Counted from the stretch's first letter, positions 1-8,723 are shown. The stretch: 64,000 nucleotides of DNA from Gluconacetobacter liquefaciens (GCF_003350405.1 NZ_QQAW01000001.1:186001-250000), one strand, 5' to 3'. The notes: a model not told the origin generated them from the sequence alone. Translations and numbers: made by a program.

Positions 1-603
1 GACAGCCTGTTGCGGCGCTTCGTCGAGATCATGCCGACCTTTGCCGACAAGCGCCGTGCGGTGCAGATCGCCTACCAGATCGAACGCAACGTCTCGCTGT
101 ACCTGACGACGATCACGATCATCAACGTGCTGGTCGGGTTGGCGAACATGCTGCAATGCTGGGTGTTCGGCCTGCCCAACCCCCTGTTGTGGGGCGTGCT
201 GGCCTTCCTGCTGAATTACATCCCCATCATCGGCCCGCTGACCGGGATCGTGATCTATTTCGTCGTCAGCCTGTTCGTCTTTCCCTCGATGCTCCAGGCG
301 CTGCTGCCGCCGATGGTCTATCTGTGCATCCATCTGATGGAAGGCGAGACGATCACGCCCATGGTGCTGGCCCGGCGTTTCACGCTCAATCCGGTGCTGG
401 TCATGGGGTCGCTGATGTTCTGGGACTGGCTGTGGGGGGTGTGGGGGGCGTTTCTCTCGGTGCCGATGCTCGCGGTCTTCAAGATCATCTGCGACCATGT
501 GGAGGTGCTGACGCCGATCGGCCACATCGTCGGCGGCCCGACGCGCGGCCCGAAGAGCCGTCCGGCCGCCGCTCTCCCCGAGACGAGCCACGAGGCGGAT
601 TAA
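1..603 (+). CDS. AI-2E family transporter, C-terminal part (5' end outside window)
   Basis: The reading frame is open from the first base and ends at the TAA at 601-603, so only about the last 200 residues are present and the true start lies upstream. What remains has several hydrophobic helices and the motif NYIPIIGPLTG, followed by segments around PPMVYLCIHLMEGETITPMV and a WGVWGAFLSVPMLAV helix. This is the conserved C-terminal half of the AI-2E/PerM (UPF0118) permease family. Members are inner-membrane proteins assigned to autoinducer-2 or ion export; the substrate here cannot be told. The tail after the last helix is polar and basic. Confidence 0.85.
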   Translation, partial: DSLLRRFVEIMPTFADKRRAVQIAYQIERNVSLYLTTITIINVLVGLANMLQCWVFGLPNPLLWGVLAFLLNYIPIIGPLTGIVIYFVVSLFVFPSMLQALLPPMVYLCIHLMEGETITPMVLARRFTLNPVLVMGSLMFWDWLWGVWGAFLSVPMLAVFKIICDHVEVLTPIGHIVGGPTRGPKSRPAAALPETSHEAD

Positions 604-652
604 AAACCTGTTTCAGAAGCCCTGGTGGCCGTCCGCCGGTAGCGGCGCTGTT

Positions 653-1408
653 TCAGCCAGCCTCGCCGGCGGCCAGGGCGTGGAGGCGCTCCATCGCCGT
701 GATGCGCACGGTGTGACCCTTGCCGATCGTGACCAGCCGTTCGGTGCGCATCCAGCTCAGTGTGCGGCTGACCGTTTCGATCGTCAGACCCAGATAGTCG
801 GCCATGTCCGAGCGGGTCATGGGCAGCGGCACGTCTTCGGACGGATTGGGGACCTCGCGCACGCGCTCCAGCAGGAAGCTGGCCACCCGTTCGCGCGCGG
901 TCTTGCGGCCCAGCAGCAGCATCTGGTTCTGCGCTGCCACCAGTTCGTTCGATGCTTCCGCCAGCAGCCTGCGTTCCAGGCGGGGAAAATCGTCCATCAA
1001 CAGTCGCATCCGCGCCCGCGAAAACCGGCACAGCCGCACCGTGTCTATCGCCTCGGCACCGAACGCATACAGGTCGGACACTGCCAGACCGAGGAAATGG
1101 CCGGTGGTGGCGAAGCCGGTGATCTGCCGGCGCCCGTCGGGCAGGGCCTTGAACAGCTTCACGTTGCCCGACGTGATATTGTAGAAATCGGTGGCCGGGG
1201 CGCCTTCCTCGATGAAGCTGCGGCCCGGCAGGACCAGCGTTTCGACTGCCGTTTCGGCCAGCCGGGCGATGTCGTCATCGTCGATGACGCTGCATACGCT
1301 CTGGGCCCGGATGCCGCAGCTCAGGCAATAGCCGGGCTGGCGGTGGGCTCCGGCCAGGATCAGGCGACGCGGACGGGCATCGCGCTGGCAGGTGGTCTGG
1401 TCAGACAT
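653..1408 (-). CDS. Crp/FNR-family oxygen-sensing transcriptional regulator (FNR type)
   Basis: 251 residues: a cyclic-nucleotide-binding-like sensor domain (about 40-160) and a C-terminal winged HTH (about 190-245). Cysteines C28, C31 and C39 near the N terminus plus C127 have the layout of the four [4Fe-4S] ligands of FNR, although C31-C39 spacing is wider than the five residues of E. coli FNR. The recognition helix has E211-x2-S214-R215, the FNR signature for TTGAT-N4-ATCAA sites. A perfect site lies at 1684-1697 and a near-perfect one at 2231-2244, next to OmpW and HemN genes. Inferred role: activation or repression of a low-oxygen regulon that includes this neighbourhood. The gene is convergent with the permease fragment. 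Confidence 0.9.
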   Translation of the reverse strand: MSDQTTCQRDARPRRLILAGAHRQPGYCLSCGIRAQSVCSVIDDDDIARLAETAVETLVLPGRSFIEEGAPATDFYNITSGNVKLFKALPDGRRQITGFATTGHFLGLAVSDLYAFGAEAIDTVRLCRFSRARMRLLMDDFPRLERRLLAEASNELVAAQNQMLLLGRKTARERVASFLLERVREVPNPSEDVPLPMTRSDMADYLGLTIETVSRTLSWMRTERLVTIGKGHTVRITAMERLHALAAGEAG

Positions 1409-1445
1409 ATCGTCCGGGTTCCTCCCGGTTCAGGCCCGCGGGACA

Positions 1446-1680
1446 GCGGGCTGGTCGTTTTGGCACGGACGGCCATCCGTCCGCCAAGAGCCTGACCGCA
1501 AATGCGCCCTGGTGGCGATCCGGCGTGTGTTTCCTGCGCTTTGGTGCTCACGGCCATCAAGGCCGCTCCGCTCCGATGCTCGGAAACACACGCCGGACGC
1601 GGCCCTGACAGGCCCTCTCGCTCACCAGCCCGCATTTTCGGTCAGGCTCTCAGGCCCGCATGCATACCAGAATGCGGGCT
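1446..1680. repeat. Nested inverted repeats in the fnr upstream region
   Basis: This gene-free stretch (1409-1757) is dominated by inverted repeats. GCGGGCTGGT 1446-1455 pairs with 1624-1633. A hairpin has arms 1466-1472/1477-1483. Arms 1490-1505 and 1632-1647 match at 15 of 16 positions. CCGGCGTGTGTTTCC 1520-1534 is a perfect inverse of 1582-1596 and encloses a small hairpin at 1551-1565. AGCCCGCATT 1627-1636 and GCCCGCAT 1654-1661 both can pair with AATGCGGGCT 1671-1680. I see no coding evidence here. It could be a MITE-like element, a structured RNA or a long leader for the minus-strand regulator. Confidence 0.6.
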
Positions 1681-1683
1681 GAA

Positions 1684-1697
1684 TTGATCTGAATCAA
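1684..1697. promoter_or_regulatory. FNR box, perfect consensus
   Basis: TTGATctgaATCAA matches the FNR/Anr consensus TTGAT-N4-ATCAA exactly. Its centre is about 67 bases upstream of the ATG at 1758, a plausible class II activator position for that gene, and it is divergently placed to the FNR-type regulator gene that starts at 1408. Confidence 0.8.
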
Positions 1698-1757
1698 TGT
1701 CTTTTACTGCATCGGACTCAAGCGTGCGGGTATGGAAGGTTCCAGCCGCGCCCAACG

Positions 1758-2234
1758 ATGAATTCCGACCCCTCGCTTGTCGTCGGCCTGCTGGGCCCCC
1801 AGGACGCCCCGCTGGTTTATCCGCTGGTGCGCCTGGCCTATCCGGGAATGGCGCGCGGCGCGTGGATGCGGCTGGCGCGCCGTGCCCTGCGCACGGGCCC
1901 GCGCGGCCGGCAGGGTATTCTCGTGGCGCGCCACGCCCCCTCTTCTCCACCCTGCGGACTGATATCCTTTCGGTGCGCGCCTGATATGCGCCACGGGCGG
2001 GTCCTGACGGCGGAACACTTCGTTGCGCTGACGTTCGGCGAGGTCTGGTCGGTGCTGGATGCCTTCCTGCCCGCTTTGGAAAATATGGCGTGCGAGGCCG
2101 GGTGCGGGAGCGCGCGCGTGATCCTGCCGGGGGACCAACAGGCGCTGGTGGCGCGTATGGCCACCCGTGGGCGCGATACGACACACCCGATGCCGATTCG
2201 TACACTGATCGAGATTTCGCAGAATATGGCTTGA
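1758..2234 (+). CDS. Unknown protein, weak acetyltransferase-like features
   Basis: 158 residues with no signal peptide or membrane helix. I do not recognise the family with confidence. The order of segments (hydrophobic strand, RLAYP stretch, basic RGRQGILVARH, then CGLISF and a C-terminal helix ending in GSARVILPG) is reminiscent of a GNAT fold, but no clear acetyl-CoA binding motif is visible. The ATG at 1758 has only a weak ribosome site. A perfect FNR box lies upstream and a second FNR-like box overlaps the stop codon, so it is probably expressed under low oxygen and sits in the same regulon as the following OmpW and HemN genes. Confidence 0.55.
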   Translation: MNSDPSLVVGLLGPQDAPLVYPLVRLAYPGMARGAWMRLARRALRTGPRGRQGILVARHAPSSPPCGLISFRCAPDMRHGRVLTAEHFVALTFGEVWSVLDAFLPALENMACEAGCGSARVILPGDQQALVARMATRGRDTTHPMPIRTLIEISQNMA

Positions 2235-2244
2235 TTTAAGTCAA
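2231..2244. promoter_or_regulatory. FNR-like box upstream of ompW
   Basis: TTGATttaaGTCAA differs from the FNR palindrome TTGAT-N4-ATCAA at one base. It overlaps the TGA of the preceding gene and lies about 80 bases before the OmpW start at 2320. OmpW genes are FNR/ArcA-responsive in enterobacteria, which makes the site credible. Confidence 0.65.
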
Positions 2245-2319
2245 GGCGATGACAGTCGGCGCGTGGTCAATGCGCATCACACGATGTTGTTCATCGCTTG
2301 AATTTGAAAGGCGCATACG

Positions 2320-3108
2320 ATGAAACTCACCCGTAGCCTCGTCGTCCCGGCCCTGGCCGGTCTGTTGGCGCTGGCGCCGGGCGCGGGACGCGCCCAGACG
2401 GCCACGCCGTCGGCTTATGTCAATGCGCCCGTTACCTCGGATTCCGTTCCGCCGCCGCCCTCGCATGGCAGCCATTGCGGCCTGTTCGAGACCTGCGCCA
2501 GCACCAAGATCGGTCTGGGCAAGGGCGATTTCCTGATCCGCCTGTCCGCGCTGGGCGTGCTGCCCGAAGACCGGGACAGCAAGCTGTGGATCAACGGCAA
2601 CGCGGTTGCGGGCCGGGTGAAGACCACGCGCCAGGTCACGCCGGAACTGACGTTCGAATATTTCTTCACCGACAATCTTTCGGTGGACCTGATCGCCGCC
2701 AGTTCGCGGCATGAAGTTGCCGCCGACGGTGTCGGCGGGGCGGCCCATGTCGATGTCGGCAGCGCCTGGGTGCTGCCGCCCACCGTGACCTTCGCGTGGC
2801 ATTTCCGGCCGCACAAGCGCTTCAACCCCTATGTGGGTGTCGGCGGCACGATGGCGTGGTTCCATAACGTCTCGCCGGCTGGTGGCCTGGTGCAGAAGCT
2901 CAATGTCGGCTTCACCGGCGGGCCTTCGGTCAATGCGGGCTTCGATTACCAGCTCGTGGGCAACTGGTTCTTCAACTTCGACGTCAAGCAGATGTTCATG
3001 CGGATGCATGCCTGGGCCAACGACCGTGGCACCAGCAGCCCGTTCATCAAGGCGCATGACTCGCTCGACCCGACCGTGGTTGGCGCTGGTATCGAATACC
3101 GGTTCTGA
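2320..3108 (+). CDS. ompW: OmpW family outer membrane protein
   Basis: 262 residues. The N terminus is a classical signal peptide (KLTRSLVVPALAGLLALAP ... GRAQ). The mature protein has alternating beta strands such as DFLIRLSALGVLP, ELTFEYFFTDNLSVDLIAAS, NPYVGVGGTMAWF and the C-terminal strand PTVVGAGIEYRF, which ends in the terminal phenylalanine used by the Bam machinery. This is the eight-stranded OmpW/AlkL barrel, a channel for small hydrophobic molecules. A long Pro/Ser segment with two cysteines precedes the first strand. The FNR-like box upstream and HemN six bases downstream suggest an oxygen-regulated unit. Confidence 0.9.
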   Translation: MKLTRSLVVPALAGLLALAPGAGRAQTATPSAYVNAPVTSDSVPPPPSHGSHCGLFETCASTKIGLGKGDFLIRLSALGVLPEDRDSKLWINGNAVAGRVKTTRQVTPELTFEYFFTDNLSVDLIAASSRHEVAADGVGGAAHVDVGSAWVLPPTVTFAWHFRPHKRFNPYVGVGGTMAWFHNVSPAGGLVQKLNVGFTGGPSVNAGFDYQLVGNWFFNFDVKQMFMRMHAWANDRGTSSPFIKAHDSLDPTVVGAGIEYRF

Positions 3109-3113
3109 TCCCG

Positions 3114-4487
3114 ATGGACATGTTGCCTCCTTCCGACGTTCTGGTTCGGTATGGGGGCAACCTGCCGCGCTATACGAGTTATCCGACCGCGGCGCAGTTT
3201 GACGCCTCGGTCGGTGCCGCCGAAGCCGATGCGTGGCTTCGCGCGGTTCCGGCGGGCACGCCGGTATCGCTTTACCTGCATGTTCCGTTCTGCGACGTGC
3301 TGTGCCTTTTCTGCGGGTGCAACAGCTCGGTCGTGCGCGATGCCGACCTGCGGGCGGCCTATGCCCGGCTCCTGATCGATGAAGTGCACCGGGTGGCGGC
3401 GCGCCTCGGCGCCGGTCGGCCCGTGCGGCATGTGCAGTGGGGCGGCGGCACGCCGACGACCCTGCCGCCAGAGAGCATGCGCGCGGTGATGGAGACGATC
3501 CATCGCCTGTTTGCCGTGGAGGCGGATGCCGAAATCGCCATCGAACTCGACCCCCGTTTTCTGCCCGACGATTATCCGCCGCTGCTGGGCGCGCTGGGGT
3601 TCAATCGTGCCAGCCTGGGCGTGCAGGACCTCGACCCGGCCGTGCAGGCGGCCAGCGGCCGGGTGCAGAGCCTGGAACAGACCGAGGATTGCGTGCGCCG
3701 GGTGCGCGCGGCGGGAATCCGCTCGGTCAATGTCGATCTGATCTATGGTCTGCCCTACCAGACCGTTGATGGTGCGGGCGATACGGCATTGACCGTCGCG
3801 GAGGTGCTGCGGCCGGAGCGGCTGGCGGTGTTCGGCTATGCGCATGTGCCTTGGAAGCAGAAGCGCCAGGCCCTGCTGCCGGAAGCGGCCCTGCCGCCGC
3901 CCGTCGAGCGGCTGGCCCAGCGGGCGCGTATCGACGAGGCCCTGCGCCTATCGGGTTATAGCGCCGTGGGGCTGGATCATTATGCCCGGCCCGATGATGC
4001 GCTCTGCCTTGCGGCAGAGACCGGTCACCTGCGCCGCAATTTCCAGGGTTATACCGTGGATCCCGCGCCGGTGCTGGTCGGTATCGGGGCCTCGGCGATT
4101 TCGAATTTTCCCCAGGGCATGACGCAGAACGTACCGGCGAATGCATTCTACGCGCGGGCCATGGAGACGATGCCCGACAGCCTGCCCGCCGTGCGCGGCG
4201 TGTGCCGGACCGGGGACGACCGGCTGCGTGGCGAGGTGATCGAACGGCTGATGTGCGACCTGCAGGTCGATCCGGCTGCCATAGGGACGCGCCATGGGAT
4301 CTCTGCCTCCTGGTATGAGAGTGCGTGGCCAGCCCTGCGACAGGCCGAAATGGATGGGCTGGTGGTGCTGGACGGTCCGGTGGTTCGCGTGACCGAGAAG
4401 GGGCGCCCGTTTTTGCGCAACATTGCCGCCGTGTTCGATGCGCATCATGCGCCTGCCGGTGTGAAGCGCCATGCCGGCGCGCTGTAA
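3114..4487 (+). CDS. hemN: Oxygen-independent coproporphyrinogen III oxidase (radical SAM)
   Basis: 457 residues, full length for HemN. It converts coproporphyrinogen III to protoporphyrinogen IX without O2 in cytoplasmic heme synthesis. The radical-SAM cluster motif C60-x3-C64-x2-C67, followed by G-C69-N, sits in PFCDVLCLFCGCN; the extra cysteine is typical of true HemN rather than HemW. QWGGGTPT and the NVDLIYGLPYQT segment are the SAM-binding and core motifs, and the C-terminal HemN domain ends the protein. It starts six bases after the ompW stop, so the two are probably co-transcribed under the FNR-like box. The alternative enzyme for aerobic growth is not in the window. Confidence 0.95.
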   Translation: MDMLPPSDVLVRYGGNLPRYTSYPTAAQFDASVGAAEADAWLRAVPAGTPVSLYLHVPFCDVLCLFCGCNSSVVRDADLRAAYARLLIDEVHRVAARLGAGRPVRHVQWGGGTPTTLPPESMRAVMETIHRLFAVEADAEIAIELDPRFLPDDYPPLLGALGFNRASLGVQDLDPAVQAASGRVQSLEQTEDCVRRVRAAGIRSVNVDLIYGLPYQTVDGAGDTALTVAEVLRPERLAVFGYAHVPWKQKRQALLPEAALPPPVERLAQRARIDEALRLSGYSAVGLDHYARPDDALCLAAETGHLRRNFQGYTVDPAPVLVGIGASAISNFPQGMTQNVPANAFYARAMETMPDSLPAVRGVCRTGDDRLRGEVIERLMCDLQVDPAAIGTRHGISASWYESAWPALRQAEMDGLVVLDGPVVRVTEKGRPFLRNIAAVFDAHHAPAGVKRHAGAL

Positions 4488-4503
4488 CCCAGCCGTGGTG
4501 GAC

Positions 4504-5148
4504 ATGGAGAGGTTGATGCCTAACCAGGCGGTCGCGTCGGTGCGGGCGGCGGAAGAGCGGGCGTGGCCGTTCGCGCACTGGGTGCTGGATGACGTTCTGC
4601 CGCCGTCGGTCTGTGCCGCGCTGCTGGCGTGGGACCCTGGAGCGGATGCCCATGGCGGCGATACCGGCGGCCGGCGCGATGCCCGTAACGGCCGGCGTGT
4701 CTTCGTGACCCCCGAGACGCGCCGCGTGCCGGGGCTGGACCGGCTGGCCCGCATGTTCGATGCCGTGGAGGCCCGCGAGGCCATTTCCGCGCGGTGCGGA
4801 GCCCGGCTGGCCGGCACTGCCCTGCGGCTGGAACTGTGCCTCGATACCGACGGATTCTGGTTGGAGCCGCACACCGATATCGGGGCGAAGAAGCTGACGC
4901 TGCTGATCGCGCTGTCCACCGATGCGGGGGCGGCGGAATGGGGCACCGACCTGATGACGGCGGATGGCAAGCCGGCCGCGCGGGCCAGCGGTGCGTTCAA
5001 CTCCGGCCTGATGTTCGTGCCTGGCGACGAGAGCTGGCATGGGTTCGTGCGCCGGCCGATCCAGGGCCTGCGGCGGTCGTTGATCGTCAATTTCGTCTCG
5101 TCGGAATGGCGCGCGCTCGGGGAACTGGCGTTCGGTTCCGCGTGCTGA
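4504..5148 (+). CDS. 2-oxoglutarate/Fe(II)-dependent oxygenase family protein
   Basis: About 214 residues. The region EPHTDIGAKKLTLLIAL holds an H-x-D iron pair, the distal histidine is in SWHGF, and RRSLIVNFV supplies the arginine expected to bind 2-oxoglutarate. Together these are the jelly-roll facial triad of the Fe(II)/2OG dioxygenase superfamily; the substrate is unknown. The frame is open back to 4471, overlapping hemN. I prefer 4504, but the ATG at 4516, three bases after GGAGAGG, is possible. It follows hemN by a few bases, so an oxygen-requiring enzyme may be co-transcribed with an oxygen-independent one. Confidence 0.8.
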   Translation: MERLMPNQAVASVRAAEERAWPFAHWVLDDVLPPSVCAALLAWDPGADAHGGDTGGRRDARNGRRVFVTPETRRVPGLDRLARMFDAVEAREAISARCGARLAGTALRLELCLDTDGFWLEPHTDIGAKKLTLLIALSTDAGAAEWGTDLMTADGKPAARASGAFNSGLMFVPGDESWHGFVRRPIQGLRRSLIVNFVSSEWRALGELAFGSAC

Positions 5149-5259
5149 TTTGCCGCCGCTTTTGCGTTCCGGCCCCGTTCGGTTCTAGGAAGACATAAAT
5201 CTTCCACCCGGGCCGTGGCGTTCATGGCGCAGCAACTGCATGACGAGGCAAGAAAGGCG

Positions 5260-6897
5260 ATGACCGAAAACGCGCGCGAGACAATGGAATTCGATATTGT
5301 CGTTGTCGGTGGCGGCCCGTCCGGTCTGGCGGCGGCGATCCGCCTGCGGCAGCTCGTACCGCAGGCGACGGTCTGCCTGATCGAGAAAGGCAGCGAGATC
5401 GGTGCCCATATCCTCTCCGGTGCGGTGATCGAACCGCGTGCGCTCGACGAATTGCTGCCCGACTGGCGCGAAACCGGTGCGCCGCTGAATACGCCGGTGA
5501 CGGAAGAGGCCATGCTCTTCCTGACCGAAAACCGAGGCTATACCGTGCCGCTGCTGGACCGGGTGATGCCGCACATGCGCAACCACGGCAATTACATCGT
5601 CAGCCTCGGCGATGTCTGCCGCTGGCTGGCCGGGCGGGCCGAGGAGCTGGGGGTGGAGATCTATCCCGGTTTTGCCGGCGCGGACGTCCTGGTCGAGGAC
5701 GGGCGCGTGGTGGGGGTGGTGACGGGTGACATGGGCATCGGCCGCGATGGCGAGCCCGGCCCCAACTACGCGCCGGGCATGGAGCTGCGCGCGAAATATA
5801 CCCTGTTCGCCGAAGGGTGCCGGGGGTCGCTGACCAAGCGGCTGATGGCGATGTACAACCTGCGCAAGGGCGTGGACCCGCAGACCTACGGCCTGGGTAT
5901 CAAGGAATTGTGGGAGGTTCCGGCCGAGCAGCATCGTCCGGGGCTGGTGCAGCATAGTTTCGGCTGGCCGCTGGACGACCGGACCTATGGCGGCGCCTGG
6001 ATGTATCATTTCGGCGAGAACCTGGTTTCATACGGTTTTGTGGTCGGGCTGGATTATCCCAATACCTGGCTGTCGCCGTTCGACGAGATGCAGCGGCTGA
6101 AGCTGCATCCGTCTTTCCGCAGTACGTTCGAGGGGGGGCGCCGTATCGCCTACGGTGCGCGGGCACTGTCGGAGGGGGGCATCCAGTCGATTCCTCGCCT
6201 GACCTTCCCCGGTGGTGCGCTGATCGGCGATACGGCGGGCTTTCTGAACGTGCCCAAGATCAAGGGCACCCATACCGCGATGAAATCGGGGATGCTGGCG
6301 GCCGAGGCTGTGGCCGAGGCGATGGAGGGTGGCCGGGCGGAGCCGACATCCTACACCGCGCGGGTGCGCCAGTCCTGGCTGTGGGAAGAACTGCGCGGCG
6401 TTCGTAACATTCGCCCTGCCTTTGCGCGGTTCGGCATGAAGGGCGGCGCGCTCTATTCGGGCATCGACGCCATGCTGCTGCGTGGCCGTGCGCCGTGGAC
6501 GCTGCGTCATCGGCATGCGGACAACGAGGTTCTGGAATCCGCCAGCGCCTCGCCACAGATCGCCTACCCCAAGCCGGACGGCAAGATCACATTCGACAAG
6601 CTGTCTTCGGTCTTTCTCTCCGCCACCAATCATGAGGAAGACCAGCCCGTTCATCTGAAGCTGCGTAACGACGCGCTGTGGAAGACGGTGAACTGGGATG
6701 TGTTCCGTGCGCCCGAGAGCCGTTATTGTCCGGCCGGCGTTTACGAGGCGGTGGATGTCGAGACCGCGCCGCGCCTGCAGATCAACGCGCAGAACTGCGT
6801 GCATTGCAAGACGTGCGACATCAAGGACCCGGCGCAGAATATCGACTGGTGTACGCCCGAGGGGGCCGGCGGCCCGAATTATCCCGGCGGGATGTGA
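5260..6897 (+). CDS. Electron transfer flavoprotein-ubiquinone oxidoreductase
   Basis: About 545 residues. ETF-QO takes electrons from reduced ETF to ubiquinone at the inner membrane. The N terminus has the FAD Rossmann motif DIVVVGGGPSGLAAA; LIGDTAGFLNVPKIKGTHTA is the second FAD-binding signature. The C terminus carries the [4Fe-4S] ligands: C in RYCPAGVY, then CVHCKTCDIKDP and a final C in IDWCTPEGAGGPNYPGG. The frame is open to GTG 5215, but ATG 5260 after AAGAAAGG fits better. A short inverted repeat, GAAGAt...ATCTTC, lies near 5190-5205. EtfB and EtfA follow immediately. Confidence 0.95.
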   Translation: MTENARETMEFDIVVVGGGPSGLAAAIRLRQLVPQATVCLIEKGSEIGAHILSGAVIEPRALDELLPDWRETGAPLNTPVTEEAMLFLTENRGYTVPLLDRVMPHMRNHGNYIVSLGDVCRWLAGRAEELGVEIYPGFAGADVLVEDGRVVGVVTGDMGIGRDGEPGPNYAPGMELRAKYTLFAEGCRGSLTKRLMAMYNLRKGVDPQTYGLGIKELWEVPAEQHRPGLVQHSFGWPLDDRTYGGAWMYHFGENLVSYGFVVGLDYPNTWLSPFDEMQRLKLHPSFRSTFEGGRRIAYGARALSEGGIQSIPRLTFPGGALIGDTAGFLNVPKIKGTHTAMKSGMLAAEAVAEAMEGGRAEPTSYTARVRQSWLWEELRGVRNIRPAFARFGMKGGALYSGIDAMLLRGRAPWTLRHRHADNEVLESASASPQIAYPKPDGKITFDKLSSVFLSATNHEEDQPVHLKLRNDALWKTVNWDVFRAPESRYCPAGVYEAVDVETAPRLQINAQNCVHCKTCDIKDPAQNIDWCTPEGAGGPNYPGGM

Positions 6898-6978
6898 TTT
6901 TTTGGTGAAATGCGCTATGGGGAGCGCCCTCCCGAGGGCGATTGCTCTCTTTCCGCTGACAGACAGGCGAAGAGGTCC

Positions 6979-7728
6979 ATGAAGGTTCTTGTTCCCGTAA
7001 AGCGCGTGATCGATTTCAACATCAAGCCGCGCGTGAAGGCGGACGGCACGGGTGTCGAGACCGCTGGCGTGAAGATGTCGATGAACCCCTTCGACGAGAT
7101 CGCGGTCGAGGAAGCGGTACGCCTGAAGGAAAAGGGCATTGCGACCGAAGTGGTGGCGGTGTCGGTCGGCGTGCAGCAGGCGCAGGACACGCTGCGCACT
7201 GCCATGGCGATGGGCGCTGATCGGGCGATCCTGGTCCTGACCGACGTGGCGGTGGAACCGCTGGGTGTGGCCAAGATCCTGAAGGCGCTGGTGGCCAGGG
7301 AAAGCCCCGATCTGGTGCTGCTGGGCAAGCAGGCGATCGACGACGACATGAACGCCACCGGCCAGATGCTGGCGGGGCTGCTGGGCTGGGCGCAGGGCAC
7401 GTTTGCCAGCAAGATCGAGATTGCGGACGGCAAGGCCGCCGTGACGCGCGAGATCGATGGCGGGCTGGAGACGCTGACGCTGACGCTGCCGGCCATCGTG
7501 ACCGCCGACCTGCGGCTGAACGAGCCGCGCTATGCGTCGCTGCCCAACATCATGAAGGCGCGCAAGAAGCCGCTTGAGACGATCGCGCCCGCCGATCTGG
7601 GTGTGGATGTGACGCCGCGCCTGACCATCGTCTCGGTGGCCGAGCCGCCGGCGCGCCAGCAGGGCATCAAGGTCGAATCCGCCGCCGATCTGGTGGCGCG
7701 TCTGCGCAACGAAGCGAAGGTGATCTGA
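6979..7728 (+). CDS. etfB: Electron transfer flavoprotein, beta subunit
   Basis: 249 residues starting [19 protein letters not shown], the standard EtfB N terminus. The frame extends upstream, but ATG 6979 has GAAGAGG just before it. The AMP-binding region and the ETF-beta signature ([44 protein letters not shown]) are complete. With EtfA it forms the soluble FAD heterodimer that collects electrons from acyl-CoA and other dehydrogenases and passes them to the oxidoreductase encoded upstream. EtfA starts two bases after this stop codon. Confidence 0.96.
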   Translation: MKVLVPVKRVIDFNIKPRVKADGTGVETAGVKMSMNPFDEIAVEEAVRLKEKGIATEVVAVSVGVQQAQDTLRTAMAMGADRAILVLTDVAVEPLGVAKILKALVARESPDLVLLGKQAIDDDMNATGQMLAGLLGWAQGTFASKIEIADGKAAVTREIDGGLETLTLTLPAIVTADLRLNEPRYASLPNIMKARKKPLETIAPADLGVDVTPRLTIVSVAEPPARQQGIKVESAADLVARLRNEAKVI

Positions 7729-7730
7729 TC

Positions 7731-8663
7731 ATGACCGTACTCGTTTTTCTGGATCATGAGTCCGGTGTCATCCGTCAGGCGTCGCGTTCGGCCGTAACGG
7801 CGGCGCGGGCGCTGGGCGAGGTGCATGCGCTGGTCACCGGCGATGCCGCCGTGGCCGATGCCGCCGCGCGGATCGACGGCGTGGCCAAGGTGCTGCGCGC
7901 GGCCGGTGCCGCCGCCGCCCACGAACTGGCCGAGCCGCTGGCGGCGGTGATCGCCGATCTGGCGCCGGCCTACAGCCACATCGTCGCGGCCTCGGGCGCC
8001 AGCGGGAAGAACGTGCTGCCGCGTGCCGCCGCCCTGCTGGACGTGCAGCCGATCCCCGACGTGGTGTCGATCGTCGATGCCGATACGTTCGTGCGCCCGA
8101 TCTATGCCGGCAGCGCGTTGGCGACGGTGAAGTCGTCGGATGCGAAGAAGGTGCTGACGGTGCGCGCCTCGTCCTTCGATCCCGCGTCGGCCGAAGGCGG
8201 CGCTGCCCCGATCGAGCAGGTGACGGTGCCGGAAGGGCCGGCTGTGTCGGAGTTCGTCTCGATCGCGCTGTCGAAGTCCGAGCGTCCCGAGCTGGAATCG
8301 GCGCGGGTGATCGTCTCGGGTGGCCGGGGCATGCAGAACGAAGAGAACTTCAAGCTGCTGAACCCGCTGGCCGATCGGCTTGGGGCGGCTATCGGCGCTT
8401 CGCGCGCTGCCGTCGATGCCGGCTTTGTGCCCAATGATTATCAGGTGGGGCAGACCGGCAAGATCGTGGCACCGGACCTGTATGTCGCCGTTGGTATTTC
8501 CGGTGCGATCCAGCATCTGGCCGGCATGAAGGACAGCAAGGTCATCGTCGCGATCAACAAGGACCCCGAGGCGCCGATCTTCCAGGTGGCGGATTACGGG
8601 CTGGTTGGGGACCTGTTCGAGATCCTGCCGCAGGTTGAGGCGGCGCTGGATACGGCGGGCTGA
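7731..8663 (+). CDS. etfA: Electron transfer flavoprotein, alpha subunit
   Basis: 310 residues, full length. The C-terminal FAD domain shows [62 protein letters not shown] and [21 protein letters not shown], the conserved ETF-alpha signature blocks. The N-terminal half holds the subunit interface with EtfB. It is the third gene of the ETF-QO/EtfB/EtfA operon, and a twin-hairpin element follows its stop codon. In an acetic acid bacterium the set would serve branched-chain, fatty acid or sarcosine-type oxidation; which dehydrogenase feeds it is not shown here. Confidence 0.96.
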   Translation: MTVLVFLDHESGVIRQASRSAVTAARALGEVHALVTGDAAVADAAARIDGVAKVLRAAGAAAAHELAEPLAAVIADLAPAYSHIVAASGASGKNVLPRAAALLDVQPIPDVVSIVDADTFVRPIYAGSALATVKSSDAKKVLTVRASSFDPASAEGGAAPIEQVTVPEGPAVSEFVSIALSKSERPELESARVIVSGGRGMQNEENFKLLNPLADRLGAAIGASRAAVDAGFVPNDYQVGQTGKIVAPDLYVAVGISGAIQHLAGMKDSKVIVAINKDPEAPIFQVADYGLVGDLFEILPQVEAALDTAG

Positions 8664-8671
8664 GGGTAAGG

Positions 8672-8712
8672 TCGGGCTCTGCCCGAACCCGCAAGGGGCT
8701 GGCGGCCCCTTG
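8672..8712 (+). repeat. Twin-hairpin 3' element, copy 1 (after etfA)
   Basis: Two adjacent hairpins nine bases after the etfA stop: TCGGGC-TCT-GCCCGA (8672-8686) and CAAGGGGC-tggcg-GCCCCTTG (8692-8712), separated by ACCCG and followed by ACCCCGATT. The same layout recurs at 18444-18488 and, inverted, at 42143-42185. It may serve as a transcript 3'-end stabiliser or a weak terminator; no T run follows. Confidence 0.6.
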
Positions 8713-8723
8713 ACCCCGATTCG

